Assembly: GCF_030649675.1 (NCBI RefSeq)
Contig: NZ_JAUTDR010000003.1
Coordinates: forward strand, 1-64,000
DNA from: Haliea sp. E1-2-M8
GTDB lineage: Bacteria; Pseudomonadota; Gammaproteobacteria; Pseudomonadales; Halieaceae
Length of the DNA: 64,000 nucleotides
Direction of reading: 5' to 3'
Program-made: the position numbers and the translations under genes
Notes under the pieces: model-generated
Seen by the model: the letters and a program-made list of their open reading frames with translations, nothing else
The model's database searches: none
What the model was told of the DNA's origin: nothing
Part shown: one piece after another, positions 53,885 to 62,618 of the stretch
Layout: each line of letters opens with the position of its first letter
Position numbering within the stretch: the stretch's first letter is position 1

Positions 53885-53905
53885 CGACAACGTTTAATAC
53901 TGTCG
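53885..53905. promoter_or_regulatory. Inverted repeat overlapping a putative -10 upstream of the hsaA-like gene
   Basis: CGACA (53885-53889) and TGTCG (53901-53905) flank 11 bases. TAATAC inside the spacer (53895-53900) could be the -10 of the operon. A repressor bound here would block the polymerase. There is no regulator gene next to it. The function is inferred from position only. Confidence 0.35.
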
Positions 53906-53940
53906 TCTAGAGAACAGCAATAACACAGCAGGAGTTTTTC

Positions 53941-55167
53941 ATGACAGTGCAACAGGCAATGCCATCCACGGTAAACGATGATTCTCACAGTCTTGGGTCC
54001 CCTCGGGCCGAAGCTCTGCTGGCTGCGGCCCGGGCCATGGGCCCGGTGTTGCGAGAGCGTGCAGCGCAGTGCCGCGCCGAGCGCAAAGTGCCGGCGGAGA
54101 CGATTGCCGACTTTCAGGCGGCGGGCTTTTTCAAGATATTGCAGCCGGAGCAGTGGGGCGGTTATGCGATGGATCCCCAGGTTTTCTATACCGTGGGGTT
54201 GGAAGTTGCCAAACACTGTACTTCCAGTGCCTGGGTGCTCGGTGTGGTCGCCGTGCACAACTGGCAGCTGGCGCTGTTTGATGATCAGGCGGCACAGGAT
54301 GTCTGGGGTGACGATCCCACCGTGCTGATTTCTTCATCCTACGCCCCGGTGGGCAAATTGACGCTGGTGGAAGGCGGCTTCCGCTTGAGCGGTCGCTGGA
54401 GCTTCTCTTCAGGCTCTGAGCACTGCCAGTGGGCGTTCCTGGGTGCCGTGGTGCCTACCCCGGAAGCGCCTTTCGACATGGCCAACTATCGTACCTTCCT
54501 GGTACCGATCAGCGATTACAAGATCGTCGACAATTGGGACGTGGTGGGGTTGCAGGGTACCGGCAGTCACGACATCGTGGTGGAAGATGTCTTCGTACCT
54601 GAGCATCGCACCCACAGGGTCATAGATGCATTCTTCTGTGAAAACCCCGGCAACAAGGTCAATGACGCACCGCTCTTCAAGCTGCCCTTCATGCAGGTGT
54701 TCGTGCGCGCGGTGTGCAATGCGACGTTGGGATGCCTGGAGGGCTCCCTGGAGGACTACATCGAGGTCGCCCAAACCCGCCGGGTGGGGCCCACCCTTAT
54801 GAAGGACGATCCAGTGGCACGTCGCCTGGCGGCGGAAGTAAAAACCTCCATCGAAGAAATGCGACGCACCATGATCAGCAACTTTGATGCGATGATGGCG
54901 CTGGCGCGAGCCGGCCAGCCGATTCCGGTGGAAGACCGGGTTCGCTACCGCTATGATTCGGCGGTGGTAGCCGACCGTTGCCTGGAGCTGTCCAGCAGAA
55001 TGCTCAAGGCGGCCGGTTCCGGTGGTATCCGCACTGGCAGTCCGCTGCTCCACCGGCACCTGGACATTCTGGCCAGCCAGGCCCACGTCGCCAACCATTC
55101 GCTGCCCTTCGCCGCCAATATGGGCGGTGTATTGTTCGGCGCTGAAAACGCCGACATGGCGATCTGA
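53941..55167 (+). CDS. Flavin-dependent monooxygenase, HsaA-like (acyl-CoA dehydrogenase fold)
   Basis: A 408-residue group D flavoprotein monooxygenase of the HsaA/HpaH type, with an acyl-CoA-dehydrogenase fold. Blocks: ADFQAAGFFKILQPEQWGGY, TVGLEVAKHCTSSAWVLGVV, GRWSFSSGSEHCQWAFLGA, VVGLQGTGSHDIVV, and a C-terminal SGGIRTGSPLLHRHLDILAS. HsaA ortho-hydroxylates the phenol 3-HSA in steroid degradation using reduced flavin from HsaB. That this gene does the same is inferred from family and from the downstream hydrolase, hydratase, dehydrogenase and aldolase genes. The ATG is at the start of the operon. Confidence 0.82.
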   Translation: MTVQQAMPSTVNDDSHSLGSPRAEALLAAARAMGPVLRERAAQCRAERKVPAETIADFQAAGFFKILQPEQWGGYAMDPQVFYTVGLEVAKHCTSSAWVLGVVAVHNWQLALFDDQAAQDVWGDDPTVLISSSYAPVGKLTLVEGGFRLSGRWSFSSGSEHCQWAFLGAVVPTPEAPFDMANYRTFLVPISDYKIVDNWDVVGLQGTGSHDIVVEDVFVPEHRTHRVIDAFFCENPGNKVNDAPLFKLPFMQVFVRAVCNATLGCLEGSLEDYIEVAQTRRVGPTLMKDDPVARRLAAEVKTSIEEMRRTMISNFDAMMALARAGQPIPVEDRVRYRYDSAVVADRCLELSSRMLKAAGSGGIRTGSPLLHRHLDILASQAHVANHSLPFAANMGGVLFGAENADMAI

Positions 55168-55190
55168 CGAATTTGAAACAGGAGACTCCC

Positions 55191-56027
55191 ATGGCAATGA
55201 AAGGCCTGCTGCCGGAAGGCAAGTACGCCGATTGCGCCAACGGCTACCGGATTCATTACCTGGATGAGGGCGCGGGTGACAAGGTCGTCGTGTTCCTGCA
55301 TGGCTCCGGCCCCGGTGCCAGCGGCTACAGCAACTTCAAGGGCAATTTTCCGGTGCTGGCAGACGCTGGCCACCGCTGCATTGTTATCGACCATATCGGC
55401 TATGGCTTTTCCGACAAGCCCGATGATGTCGACCACACCCTGGATTTCTTTGTCCAGTGCGTGAAGCAGACCCTGGACGAAATCGGCGTCAGCCGCTGCA
55501 GCCTGGTGGGCAATTCCCTGGGCGGCGTGGTCGCGATAGGCCTGGCGCTGGCGCATCCGGAACTGGTTGAGAAACTCATTCTCATGGCTCCCGGCGGACT
55601 CAGCGAGATGCACGAGTACCAGCATATGCCCGGTATGCAGAAGATGTTCCAGGTGTTTGGCTCGGGCGAGCCGGTGACCCACGAAGTGATGAAAGACCTG
55701 TTTGCCACCGGTCTCATGTACGATCCGCGTCACGCCACCGACGAGTTGGTGAGCGAGCGCATGCAGATCATGGGCATCATGAACGGGCACGTGATATCCA
55801 GCATGAAGATCCCCGTCCTGACCGACCGCATGCACGAAATCAGCTGCCCGGTGCTCGGATTCTGGGGCATGAACGAACGCATGATGCCCGAAAGCGGTAT
55901 CATGGCGCTGGCGAAAAACGTCAAGCACCTGCAGCTGATTCTCCTGTCCGAGTGTGGCCACTGGGTCATGGTGGAGCATCGGGACCTGTTCAACCGCCAG
56001 TGCCTGGATTTCCTGCAGCATGGATAA
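55191..56027 (+). CDS. Meta-cleavage product hydrolase (C-C bond hydrolase, HsaD/BphD/MhpC type)
   Basis: A 278-residue alpha/beta hydrolase. Oxyanion motif HGSGPGASGYSN, nucleophile Ser109 in VGNSLGGVVA, and His257 in CGHWVMVEH match the C-C hydrolases that split ring-cleavage products. The acid position, counted back 28 residues from the His as in BphD, is Glu229 (WGMNERMMP) where BphD and HsaD have Asp. Whether this subfamily normally uses Glu is not something I can check. ATG 55191 has GGAG upstream. It overlaps the hydratase gene by 8 bp. Confidence 0.88.
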   Translation: MAMKGLLPEGKYADCANGYRIHYLDEGAGDKVVVFLHGSGPGASGYSNFKGNFPVLADAGHRCIVIDHIGYGFSDKPDDVDHTLDFFVQCVKQTLDEIGVSRCSLVGNSLGGVVAIGLALAHPELVEKLILMAPGGLSEMHEYQHMPGMQKMFQVFGSGEPVTHEVMKDLFATGLMYDPRHATDELVSERMQIMGIMNGHVISSMKIPVLTDRMHEISCPVLGFWGMNERMMPESGIMALAKNVKHLQLILLSECGHWVMVEHRDLFNRQCLDFLQHG

Positions 56028-56808
56028 ACAGCAAATAGCGCTTTACGGTGAAGAGCTCTACCGCGCCCTGCGCGAGTTCCGCACCCTGGCCCCACTGACC
56101 GAGCGCGCCCCCGAGATCAGCATCGATGATGCCTATCACATCAGTTTGCAGATGCTGCAGCAGCGTCTGGAGCGCGACGGCGAGCAGGTGGTGGGCAAAA
56201 AAATCGGCGTCACCAGCAAGCCGGTGCAGGACATGCTGGGCGTATTCCAGCCCGACTTCGGTTTCCTTACCGACGCCATGGCATGTCCCGACGGTGCTGA
56301 CATCCCCATCGCCGGCAATCTGATCCAGCCCCGCGCCGAGGGCGAAATCGCCTTCCGCCTGAAAAAGGACCTGCAGGGCCCCGGGGTAACCGAACAGGAT
56401 GTGCTCGATGCCACCGAGAGCATCATGCCCTGCTTCGAGATCGTCGATTCGCGGATCCGCAACTGGGAGATCAAGATCCAGGACACGGTGGCGGACAACG
56501 CCTCCTGCGGTGTCTATGTCCTTGGCAAGAACGAAGTCGACCCGCGGGACCATGACCTGCCGAACCTGAAAATGACTATCTGGAAAAACGGCGAATACCA
56601 CTCCGAGGGTCTCGGCAGCGCGGTGCAGGGCAACCCGCTGACCGCAGTGGCCTGGCTGGCCAACACCTTGGGGGAGTTCGGTATTCCGTTCAAGGCCGGC
56701 GAGGTGATTCTCTCCGGCTCGCTGGCGCCGCTGATTCCCGTGGTGGCGGGTGACGAGATGCGCCTGGAAATCGACGGGATCGGCGGCTGCAGCTGCCGTT
56801 TTGTATAA
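56020..56808 (+). CDS. 2-hydroxypenta-2,4-dienoate hydratase (2-keto-4-pentenoate hydratase)
   Basis: A 262-residue MhpD/HsaE-family enzyme that hydrates the dienoate released by the hydrolase to 4-hydroxy-2-oxovalerate. Metal-site and family blocks: VVGKKIGVTSKPVQDMLGV, IQPRAEGEIAFRLKKDL, CFEIVDSRIRNWEIKIQDTVADNAS, and GEVILSGSLAPLIPV. ATG 56020 lies inside the end of the hydrolase gene, so the two are coupled. Confidence 0.93.
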   Translation: MDKQQIALYGEELYRALREFRTLAPLTERAPEISIDDAYHISLQMLQQRLERDGEQVVGKKIGVTSKPVQDMLGVFQPDFGFLTDAMACPDGADIPIAGNLIQPRAEGEIAFRLKKDLQGPGVTEQDVLDATESIMPCFEIVDSRIRNWEIKIQDTVADNASCGVYVLGKNEVDPRDHDLPNLKMTIWKNGEYHSEGLGSAVQGNPLTAVAWLANTLGEFGIPFKAGEVILSGSLAPLIPVVAGDEMRLEIDGIGGCSCRFV

Positions 56809-56850
56809 CTCCCGCAACGGCAACCTATTCGAGACAACGGAAACGCAATC

Positions 56851-57759
56851 ATGAGTAAAAAGATCAGGGCGGCCATCATCGGCCCCGGCAACATCGGCAC
56901 CGACCTGTTGATGAAAGCCATGCGCAGCGAGCTGGTGGAGCCCGTGTGGATGGTCGGTGTCGACCCCGACTCCCCCGGTCTGGCCCGGGCCAAGGAGATG
57001 GGGGTCAAGACCACCTGTGACGGCGTGGACGGCCTGGTCCCGCACATGCAAGACGACAACATCCAGATCTGCTTCGACGCCACCTCGGCCTACGTGCACG
57101 CGGACAACAGCCGCAAGGTCAACGAGCAGGGCGCGGTGATGATCGACCTTACGCCCGCCGCCATCGGCCCCTTCTGCATTCCCCCGGTGAACCTGCACGA
57201 CGCGGTGGCCGCCAGGGCCATGAACGTCAACATGGTCACCTGTGGCGGCCAGGCCACCATCCCCATGGTCGCCGCCGTGAGCCGGGTGCAGACTGTCATC
57301 TATGGCGAGATCGTCGCCACCGTGAGCTCCAAGTCCGTGGGCCCCGGCACCCGCAAGAACATCGACGAATTCACCCGCACCACCGCCAGGGGCGTGGAGA
57401 TGATCGGCGGTGCCCAGAAAGGCAAGGCGATTATCGTCATCAACCCGGCCGAGCCGCCCCTGATCATGCGCGACACCATCCACTGCCTGACCCTGGAAGA
57501 GCCCGACCAGGCAGCGATCACCCAGTCCGTGCACGACATGGTGGCGGAGGTGCAGAAATACGTACCGGGCTACACCCTGAAGAACGGCCCGGTGTTCGAC
57601 GGCAACAAGGTCAGCATTTACATGGAGGTCGCCGGGCTGGGGGATTTCCTGCCGCGCTACGCGGGCAACCTGGACATCATGACCGCGGCGGGACTGCGCA
57701 CGGCGGAGATGTACGCCGAGCAGATCCTCGCCGGCAAGTTTGTGCCGCAGGCGGCATGA
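56851..57759 (+). CDS. Acetaldehyde dehydrogenase (acylating)
   Basis: A 302-residue MhpF/DmpF/HsaG-family enzyme that converts acetaldehyde or a related aldehyde to its acyl-CoA, channelled from the partner aldolase. Cofactor block [11 protein letters not shown], catalytic Cys131 in MVTCGGQAT, and [20 protein letters not shown] are present. Its partner aldolase gene normally follows directly; here a 524-bp spacer with palindromic repeats lies between them. It has a good RBS-like sequence upstream. Confidence 0.95.
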   Translation: MSKKIRAAIIGPGNIGTDLLMKAMRSELVEPVWMVGVDPDSPGLARAKEMGVKTTCDGVDGLVPHMQDDNIQICFDATSAYVHADNSRKVNEQGAVMIDLTPAAIGPFCIPPVNLHDAVAARAMNVNMVTCGGQATIPMVAAVSRVQTVIYGEIVATVSSKSVGPGTRKNIDEFTRTTARGVEMIGGAQKGKAIIVINPAEPPLIMRDTIHCLTLEEPDQAAITQSVHDMVAEVQKYVPGYTLKNGPVFDGNKVSIYMEVAGLGDFLPRYAGNLDIMTAAGLRTAEMYAEQILAGKFVPQAA

Positions 57760-57808
57760 ACCAGTGTCGCGCACAGGTTAAGTTGCGTAATGACGGAGCT
57801 TTGAATGC

Positions 57809-57919
57809 GGCGCCAGCACTGGGGTGAGCCTGCCGGGACACGCCGTGAATACGTCCATGTAGGCTTGTATGAAACATCCATGTTTCATACAGTCCCGCCA
57901 GGCTCACCCCAGCGCCGCC
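57809..57919 (-). repeat. Structured palindromic repeat, unit 1
   Basis: The outer arms pair: CTGGGGTGAGCCTG (57819-57832) with CAGGCTCACCCCAG (57899-57912), a perfect 14 bp within longer imperfect arms. The inner hairpin is perfect: TGTATGAAACA (57866-57876) with TGTTTCATACA (57881-57891), 4-nt loop. Read on the - strand it shares ACATGGATGT, ACAAGCC, CATGGA and TTCACGGCGTGTCC with unit 2, in the same order. It is probably one copy of an interspersed family in this genome. Confidence 0.8.
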
Positions 57920-58076
57920 GCCTCTTACAGAGCGGGTATCGACCAACGTTTTCTATCCGAGTTATGAAACAGAAGTATTGGATTAACGAGCATTGAATTG
58001 TGCGGAGCTCTCGAGTTTCTGCCCGGAGTCACAGGCAGTTCGAGCCACGACACTTGATACACGCACAGAGGGTGTG

Positions 58077-58211
58077 CCGGGCGGTGTGGGGCTTGCTGGA
58101 CTGTGTGAGACATGGATGTCGAGCACAAGCCCCCATGGAGAGCCCACCCCGCTTTATCGGGTGTGGGTTCACGGCGTGTCCAGCAAGCCCCACACCGGTC
58201 GGCGCGCCCGG
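58077..58211 (+). repeat. Structured palindromic repeat, unit 2
   Basis: Outer arms are perfect over 19 bp: GGTGTGGGGCTTGCTGGAC (58083-58101) with GTCCAGCAAGCCCCACACC (58178-58196), extended outward by CCGGGC/GCCCGG. One inner hairpin is GACAT-GG-ATGTC with flanking TGTG/CACA. A second inner hairpin, AGCCCACCCCG with CGGGTGTGGGTT, is absent from unit 1. Core blocks match unit 1 while the arm sequence differs, yet each arm pair is self-complementary. Confidence 0.8.
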
Positions 58212-58283
58212 AGCCGAACCGAAGCACCGTTCAATCCATAGCGGCCCAGAACACCAGCGCCAGATACTATTTCGGGAGAAAAG

Positions 58284-59324
58284 ATGATGAACCTGCAAGG
58301 CAAGAAGATCACCGTCCACGACATGTGCCTGCGCGACGGCATGCACCCCAAGCAGCACAAGATCACCGTCAGCGAGATGGTGGACATCGCCGTGGCCATG
58401 GACGAGGCCGGTATTCCCCTGATCGAGGTGACCCACGGCGACGGCCTGGGCGGCGCCTCGGTGAACTACGGCTTCCCGGCAGCCAGTGACGAAGAGTACC
58501 TGACCGCAGTGTGCAAGGTGGTGAAGAAAACCAAGGTGTCGGCGCTGTTGTTGCCCGGCATCGGCACGGTGGACCACCTGAAGATGGCGGTGGACTGCGG
58601 CATCGGCACCATCCGGGTGGCGACCCACTGTACCGAAGCGGATGTCTCCGAGCAGCACATCAGCATGGCGGCGCAGATCAAGAATCTGGACACCGTGGGC
58701 TTCCTGATGATGGCGCACATGATCGAGCCGGAAGAACTGCTGGTGCAGCTCAAGCTGATGGAATCCTACGGCGCCAATTGCGTGTACATCACCGACTCCG
58801 CCGGCTACATGCTGCCGGACGACGTGGCAGCGCGCGTCAAGCTGGCTCGCCAGGAACTGAAGCCGGAGACGGAGCTGGGTTTCCACGGCCACCACAACCT
58901 GGGCATGGGTATTGCCAACTCGCTGGCGGCGGTGGAGGCGGGCGCCAATCGTATCGACGGTTCGCTGGCGGGACTGGGTGCCGGCGCCGGTAACACGCCT
59001 TTGGAAGTGTTCCTGGCGGTCTGCGATCGCATGGACGTGGAAACCGGGGTCGACCTGTTCAAGGCCATGGACATCGCCGAGGACCTGATTGTGCCGTTGA
59101 TGGATCACCTGGTGCGGGTGGACCGGGACTCACTGACCCTGGGCTGGGCGGGTGTCTACTCCAGCTTCCTGCTATTTGCCAAGCGTAGCGCGGCCAAGTA
59201 CGGCCTGTCGTCGCGGGATATCCTGGTGGAACTGGGCCGCCGGCGCACGGTGGGCGGCCAGGAAGACATGATCGAGGACCTCGCTCTGGATATGGCGCGG
59301 GAGCGGGACGCTGCGGCCGGCTAG
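58284..59324 (+). CDS. 4-hydroxy-2-oxovalerate aldolase
   Basis: A 346-residue DmpG/MhpE/HsaF-family class II aldolase that cleaves 4-hydroxy-2-oxoacids to pyruvate and an aldehyde. Active-site block is [12 protein letters not shown], metal-binding block is [13 protein letters not shown], and [16 protein letters not shown] follows. ATG 58284 or 58287; GGGAG is upstream. It normally forms a channelling complex with the aldehyde dehydrogenase, whose gene is 524 bp upstream. The stop codon (TAG) is the first of several in a 14-bp tandem repeat. Confidence 0.95.
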   Translation: MMNLQGKKITVHDMCLRDGMHPKQHKITVSEMVDIAVAMDEAGIPLIEVTHGDGLGGASVNYGFPAASDEEYLTAVCKVVKKTKVSALLLPGIGTVDHLKMAVDCGIGTIRVATHCTEADVSEQHISMAAQIKNLDTVGFLMMAHMIEPEELLVQLKLMESYGANCVYITDSAGYMLPDDVAARVKLARQELKPETELGFHGHHNLGMGIANSLAAVEAGANRIDGSLAGLGAGAGNTPLEVFLAVCDRMDVETGVDLFKAMDIAEDLIVPLMDHLVRVDRDSLTLGWAGVYSSFLLFAKRSAAKYGLSSRDILVELGRRRTVGGQEDMIEDLALDMARERDAAAG

Positions 59325-59395
59325 GTGCGGCCGGCTAGGTGCGGCCGGCTAGGTGCGGCCGGCTAGGTGCGGCCGGCCAGGTGCGGCCGACCAGG
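59312..59395 (+). repeat. 14-bp tandem repeat (six units) at the aldolase 3' end
   Basis: Unit TGCGGCCGGCTAGG begins at 59312, 59326, 59340, 59354, 59368 and 59382; the last two copies carry one or two changes (CCAGG, GACCAGG). The first unit contains the aldolase TAG stop (59322-59324). Each unit holds GCGGCCGGC/TAG, so the array is GC-rich and partly palindromic (CGGCCG). Probably a slippage-prone tract between convergent genes. Confidence 0.9.
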
Positions 59396-59403
59396 TGCCC
59401 GTT

Positions 59404-59928
59404 CTACCCATCAGTACCGGTTCCGAACCGGTCAAGCAGTCCCAGATCCAGTACCGGCGAGGCGTCGATGTGCTCCGCGTCCATCATCTTTGCGATGCGC
59501 TGCAGGGATGAGATAATCATGGTCTGCTCCCATTCCTGAAGCTCCCCGAATTGCCTGGTGAATTGTTCCTGCAGCGGGATGGGTGCGCTTTTCAGGACTT
59601 CCTGCGCATCCGGCGTGAGGTGGGCATGCACTTTCCGCTTGTCCGTACTGGAGCGCTTGCGGTAAACCAGACAGCGCTTTTCCAGTCGGTCGAGAATGGT
59701 GGTAACGGTTGCCTGGCTCAGGCTGATATCCGTTGCCAGTTCCCCGATAGTGACCTGGCCCCGGTCGCGGATGGTCTGCAGTAGCAGGATCTGTGGCGCA
59801 GTCAGGCCGGTGGTCTTGGCCAGGTGGCGGGAGTGCAGGTCTGTAGCCCGTATGACCCGCCGCAAGGCGACGAGCACTTCATCTATCCTGCCCAACAGTA
59901 TTTCTCCCTTGGTGGCGGAAACCAGCAT
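59404..59928 (-). CDS. ectR: MarR-family regulator of ectoine synthesis (EctR)
   Basis: A 174-residue MarR-family winged-helix protein: dimer helix, LTAPQILLLQTIRDRGQVTIGELA (HTH), SQATVTTILDRLEKRCLVYRKRSSTDKRKVHAHLT (wing). EctR represses ect operons in methylotrophs and related halophiles; position next to and divergent from ectA supports the name. ATG 59928 is chosen because GGAGG is at the right distance; an earlier ATG at 59946 lacks an RBS. No clear operator palindrome was seen in the intergenic gap. Confidence 0.88.
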   Translation of the reverse strand: MLVSATKGEILLGRIDEVLVALRRVIRATDLHSRHLAKTTGLTAPQILLLQTIRDRGQVTIGELATDISLSQATVTTILDRLEKRCLVYRKRSSTDKRKVHAHLTPDAQEVLKSAPIPLQEQFTRQFGELQEWEQTMIISSLQRIAKMMDAEHIDASPVLDLGLLDRFGTGTDG

Positions 59929-60106
59929 AGTGTACCTCCGGGCCATCTCTCGGCGTTAGTAGCGAGGGCGGACTTGCGTCGCGCTCGGCACATCATATGC
60001 CCGCTCAATCCGGCACAGTGTAAATTCTCAGCGATTAAAAAACAAAAATTCCCTTGATTGTTGGACAAAAGAGCCAATATGCAGCGAATAAACAGTAAAT
60101 AGCGGG

Positions 60107-60135
60107 TTAATATCTGACACCCAGGCTGGTATAAT
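60107..60135 (+). promoter_or_regulatory. Putative promoter of the ect operon
   Basis: TATAAT (60130-60135) with TTAATA (60107-60112) and a 17-bp spacer, about 33 bp upstream of the ectA start codon. The -10 is perfect; the -35 is weak (TTGACA expected), fitting an activated or osmotically regulated promoter. EctR-type repressors bind over the -10 in known cases. Prediction from sequence only. Confidence 0.5.
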
Positions 60136-60168
60136 GTTTAGCGTCCTAAAGAATCGAGAGGCAAAAAC

Positions 60169-60684
60169 ATGAGTCTGAACCTGACGCTGCGCCCACCATC
60201 CGACAGCGATGGCATGGCGGTGCACAAGCTCATCGCTGAGTGCCCGCCGCTGGATACCAACTCTGCCTATTGTAACCTCATCCAGTGCGCGCATTTCGCA
60301 GACACTTCCGTTATTGCAGAAGCAGCGGGTGAGGCCGTGGGGTTTATTTCCGGTCACCGGATCCCCGCGCGCCCGGACACTCTTTTTGTCTGGCAGGTAG
60401 CGGTCAGCGCCCAAGGCCGCGGCCAGGGGCTGGCGGGGCGCATGCTCGCGGACATTCTCGACCGCCCGGGCAGCGAGGACATTCGCTACCTGGAGACCAC
60501 AGTGACTGCAGATAACGAGGCGTCCTGGGCGCTGTTCGAAAGTTTTGCCCGCAAGCGGGATACAGGCCTGGAGCGTAGCGTGATGTTTGATCGCGAGCAG
60601 CACTTCGCAGGGACCCACGACACCGAGATGCTCGCGAGGATAGGCCCATTCGAGCAGCGGACCCTGCGCTCGGTAGCGCACTGA
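60169..60684 (+). CDS. ectA: L-2,4-diaminobutyric acid acetyltransferase
   Basis: A 171-residue GNAT acetyltransferase that makes N-gamma-acetyl-diaminobutyrate from L-2,4-diaminobutyrate and acetyl-CoA, the second step of ectoine synthesis. Blocks: LRPPSDSDGMAVHKLIAECPPLDTNSAY-like start (seen in two parts, LRPPSDSDG and CPPLDTNSAYCN), acetyl-CoA loop VSAQGRGQGLAGRM, and ETTVTADNEASWALFESFARK. GAGAGG is upstream of the ATG. Confidence 0.97.
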   Translation: MSLNLTLRPPSDSDGMAVHKLIAECPPLDTNSAYCNLIQCAHFADTSVIAEAAGEAVGFISGHRIPARPDTLFVWQVAVSAQGRGQGLAGRMLADILDRPGSEDIRYLETTVTADNEASWALFESFARKRDTGLERSVMFDREQHFAGTHDTEMLARIGPFEQRTLRSVAH

Positions 60685-60730
60685 AAATTTACCCAATCGC
60701 GACGTTAATAGCTCACGAAACAAGGATTAG

Positions 60731-62068
<1,338 letters not shown>

Positions 62069-62136
62069 GTTGTCGCCGGCGTGAGCTGGCGAAACCCTCT
62101 ATTTGACACTTTTTAACACCAACAAAGGTATACACA

Positions 62137-62541
62137 ATGATTGTACGAGACATGAAAACCGCAGCTAACGAAGGACGGATGATCAAGGACCCCGGCGGCA
62201 ACTGGGACAGCACTCGCCTGTTGCTGAAAGACGACAACATGGGGTTTTCCTTCCACATCACCACGATCTATGAAGGCGCTGACTTCCGCATGCATTACCA
62301 GAACCACCTCGAGTCGGTGTACTGCATGTCCGGCGAAGGCGAAGTGGAAACCCTGGCCGACGGCAAGAAGTATCCGATCAAGCCGGGCACGATCTACATC
62401 CTTGACAAGCACGACGAGCACATCCTGCGCGCCAGCAAGGAAATGAAAATGGCTTGCGTCTTCAACCCGCCGCTGCACGGTACCGAGGTACATAACGCGG
62501 AGGGCGCCTACGAACTGGATGCTGATCCAGTGAAATCGTAG
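62137..62541 (+). CDS. ectC: L-ectoine synthase
   Basis: A 134-residue cupin enzyme that cyclises N-gamma-acetyl-diaminobutyrate to ectoine. [19 protein letters not shown] at the start, [43 protein letters not shown] (metal ligands) and [16 protein letters not shown] are all diagnostic. It lies 68 bp after ectB. No ectD (hydroxylase) gene follows before ask, so hydroxyectoine is not supported from this window. Confidence 0.97.
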   Translation: MIVRDMKTAANEGRMIKDPGGNWDSTRLLLKDDNMGFSFHITTIYEGADFRMHYQNHLESVYCMSGEGEVETLADGKKYPIKPGTIYILDKHDEHILRASKEMKMACVFNPPLHGTEVHNAEGAYELDADPVKS

Positions 62542-62618
62542 TGGCCGGGGCGAAGGTGATGGATATTGGAACTGGACCCAGGTCGGAGCAAGCCGACCGT
62601 GATGGCACAGGGGGATTT

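Larger units (their letters stand above)
57760..58283. other. Non-coding spacer between aldehyde dehydrogenase and aldolase genes
   Basis: 524 bp with no credible gene. Two structured palindromic units (57809-57919 and 58077-58211, opposite orientation) occupy nearly half. The remaining AT-richer segments (about 57930-58000) could hold a promoter for the aldolase gene, but no convincing -35/-10 pair was seen. Short open frames in the units arise from the repeat sequence and show the same peptide on opposite strands, so they are not genes. Confidence 0.7.

Noticed and set aside
57793-58287. Short open frames in the spacer giving peptides like LAGLYETWM and LAGLCETWM
   Set aside because: The peptide similarity follows from the two DNA repeat units on opposite strands; no RBS and no coding character.
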